A stretch of 18,522 nucleotides of DNA from an uncultured Eubacteriales bacterium. GTDB taxonomy: Bacteria; Bacillota; Clostridia; Oscillospirales; QAMX01. Both the position numbers and the translations under genes were made by a program. Of this stretch, positions 16,731 through 18,522 are shown one piece after another. Under the pieces are notes generated by a model. That model did no database searches. It saw only the letters and a list, made by a program, of their open reading frames with translations, and was not told the origin of the DNA. Position 1 is the first letter of the stretch, and every line of letters begins with the position of its first letter. The DNA lies in contig URVL01000030.1 in assembly GCA_900551265.1 (NCBI GenBank), positions 1 to 18,522 of the forward strand. The letters are read 5' to 3'.

Positions 16731-18522
16731 ATGGTTAAAACATTTAAGAAGACGCTCTCCCTTATCCTTGTTCTCTCCATGGTAATTACATACGCCGCGT
16801 CGTGGAAGACTTTGGCCACCGGCGAAGCCTCGTATGAAAATACATTTGCCGAGGATGGGCTTTATCATGTCTGGACACAGGAGCTTATCTGCACAGACGA
16901 AACGCACCATGTACACGCAGCGGAGTGCTATATCAGCGAAGCACCGCTGTGTGGTCAGGAATCATCCCCATGTGCGATTCCTGAAAATCATACGCATGAT
17001 AGCGGCTGTTACACGGTATGCACGCCAGACACAAACCCGGATCACTATGACGACAACGGTAAGCACACAGGCGCTTGCGTGCTGGTGGAGGCTGGAGACA
17101 CCGGCTTCTATGGTTATCTCACCTGTGCCATGGAGGAGAACCACACGCATACGGACGCATGCAGCGGCACCGGTCATACGCACACGGAGACATGTTATCG
17201 TTCAGCAGAGCCCCAGTGCGGAAAGGCAGCGCATTATGATACCTGCTATACCTGGAAAGAAACCACATATTCCTATTACACCGTAACTTTTATCTCGAAT
17301 AACGGCAGCGAGGATATCCAGGTTTACGTCGTTCCGGCGTTACCAGATCAGTTCCCGGCGCCGTCCGACTTTCCGGAAATTTCTTATGAAGGGTACGTGT
17401 TTGACGGCTGGTATGCAGACGCCGGATTTACCACGCCTGCCGACCTCTCCGCGCTCTCCGGCAGCGCAACGTTCTATGCAAAATGGAGCAAAAATACGCC
17501 TGAACCTGTCGTCCATGAGGAGACTGTCGAAGTAGTCATTGGCGAGAGCGCCGAACTCGCCGCACAGTCTTCTGATACAAGCAACCTCACAAATGAAAGC
17601 TGGACCTCCTCGGATGAAACGATTGCCACTGTACTTGCAGGTACTGTGACAGGTGTGAAGGAAGGCGAAGCCGTTATTACACACTCTTATGAGAAGGACG
17701 GCACGCTACATACTACGACCTACTATGTAACCGTGGCTCCGGCTTCCATTCTCACCTATTCTCAGGCGCCTCAAAATGTAACCGGTACCTTTTATATTCG
17801 TTTGGATGGTCAAATTCCATATGAACCTGGAAAATACCCTTCCAGCCAATATACCGCAGGTATTACCATTCAAAATGTAATTAAGAGCGGCGTTTTTACT
17901 TCGGGAAGCGCTGCCGTCAGCCAAAATTTAAATAGCGTTCCGACTTCTGCGCAAGTTACAAAGGTATATTCGGCCTATGACCCGGCGACTCAGTATATCG
18001 AATGGTATGTCATTAAGTATGACAACACCGACGGATGGCACATTGACGGTGTTGTTCTGGATAAGGCAAAAATCAATCTGTATTATCACCCCAACTGCAC
18101 GGATTACAACGGTGAGCCGCCAATCGGGAGACAGTACGTCGAAGGCGCTGCGGTAACCGTTGAGGGGCCCGGTACGCTCTCTCGTCCTGGTTACACATTC
18201 ACGGGGTGGAATTCAACGGCAACCGGTGACGGAACCAGCTTCAGCGTTAATTCATCCTTCTATATTTCTGAAACCACAACCCTTTACGCGCAGTGGACCC
18301 CGAACAGCGACACCAAATATACCGTAGCGCACTATCTGGAGACAGCGTCCGGTTCAGGCTCCTATGCGCTTCATGAGTCAAATACACAGTCCGGGACAAC
18401 AGGTTCCACAGCAACGGCAAGTCCAAAAACATACAACGGCTATGTATTTGACGAAGATCATGCAAACAACATGGCGTCCGGCACCATTGCGGGCGATGGC
18501 AGCCTTGTTTTGAAATTTTACT
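16731..18522 (+). CDS. Large secreted Cys/His-rich protein with InlB-type and Big2-like repeats (partial, runs off window)
   Basis: The frame is open from the ATG at 16731 to the window end (597 codons, no stop). A signal peptide covers about 1-30 (MVKTFKKTLSLILVLSM start). Residues 54-172 hold 12 Cys and many His in HxH-type units: THHVHAAEC (58-66), NHTHDSGC (86-93), NHTHTDAC (137-144), GHTHTETC (148-155). Then come an InlB B-repeat-like domain (184-252, with GYVFDGWY and FYAKW), a Big2-like Ig domain (264-342), an unrecognised segment (343-445), a second InlB-like repeat (446-522, GYTFTGW to LYAQW) and the start of a MucBP-like repeat (529 onward). This is typical of cell-surface adhesin-like proteins of gut Firmicutes. 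Any wall anchor would lie beyond the window. AAGGAAA precedes the ATG. Confidence 0.88.
   Translation, partial: MVKTFKKTLSLILVLSMVITYAASWKTLATGEASYENTFAEDGLYHVWTQELICTDETHHVHAAECYISEAPLCGQESSPCAIPENHTHDSGCYTVCTPDTNPDHYDDNGKHTGACVLVEAGDTGFYGYLTCAMEENHTHTDACSGTGHTHTETCYRSAEPQCGKAAHYDTCYTWKETTYSYYTVTFISNNGSEDIQVYVVPALPDQFPAPSDFPEISYEGYVFDGWYADAGFTTPADLSALSGSATFYAKWSKNTPEPVVHEETVEVVIGESAELAAQSSDTSNLTNESWTSSDETIATVLAGTVTGVKEGEAVITHSYEKDGTLHTTTYYVTVAPASILTYSQAPQNVTGTFYIRLDGQIPYEPGKYPSSQYTAGITIQNVIKSGVFTSGSAAVSQNLNSVPTSAQVTKVYSAYDPATQYIEWYVIKYDNTDGWHIDGVVLDKAKINLYYHPNCTDYNGEPPIGRQYVEGAAVTVEGPGTLSRPGYTFTGWNSTATGDGTSFSVNSSFYISETTTLYAQWTPNSDTKYTVAHYLETASGSGSYALHESNTQSGTTGSTATASPKTYNGYVFDEDHANNMASGTIAGDGSLVLKFY

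Overview
The window looks like a chromosomal segment of a mid-GC Gram-positive anaerobe of the class Clostridia, most likely a gut organism of the Oscillospirales type. This rests on strong AGGAGG ribosome sites, near-consensus sigma-A promoters, a ferredoxin-tailed aldo/keto reductase, a split transketolase, and a secreted protein with InlB-type repeats. The lineage is an inference.

Layout. (1) 1-363 is an intergenic leader with several hairpins, followed by dnaJ (+), which ends in a strong terminator shared with a convergent pair (-): an aldo/keto reductase with two [4Fe-4S] motifs, then a GNAT acetyltransferase. (2) 3293-9288 is a carbohydrate block built around a divergent promoter at 6413-6490. 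Rightward run two transketolase half-subunits and a GarR-type hydroxyacid dehydrogenase. Leftward run a gluconate-dehydrogenase-like SDR, an intergenic terminator, and a 714-residue cytosolic protein that resembles (alpha/alpha)6 glycosidases. Two 9-base inverted arms set 32 bp apart lie between the promoters, and a 13-base palindrome lies in the transketolase leader, so the two arms are probably regulated together by a repressor not encoded here. (3) 9321-15555 is a complete F1Fo ATP synthase operon (-) in the order a, c, b, alpha, gamma, beta, epsilon, with no separate delta gene. Instead, the alpha subunit starts with about 75 residues that match the C-terminal domain of delta, fused to a full-length alpha. 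The c subunit carries an apparent signal peptide and an acidic linker. A sigma-A promoter sits about 270 nt upstream of atpB, and the leader between them holds a possible 40-codon ORF and a hairpin. (4) 15900-18522 (+) holds a repeat-bearing intergenic region, a small protein made of two copies of one module, and the first 597 residues of a large secreted Cys/His-rich, InlB-repeat protein that runs off the window.

The most unusual item is the delta-alpha fusion. Taken literally it would put three delta C-terminal domains on each F1 and no delta N-terminal domain. Other points of interest are the divergent operator architecture, a possible attenuator before dnaJ, an aldo/keto reductase that lacks recognisable Tyr and Lys of the catalytic tetrad, and the duplicated-module protein next to the surface protein.
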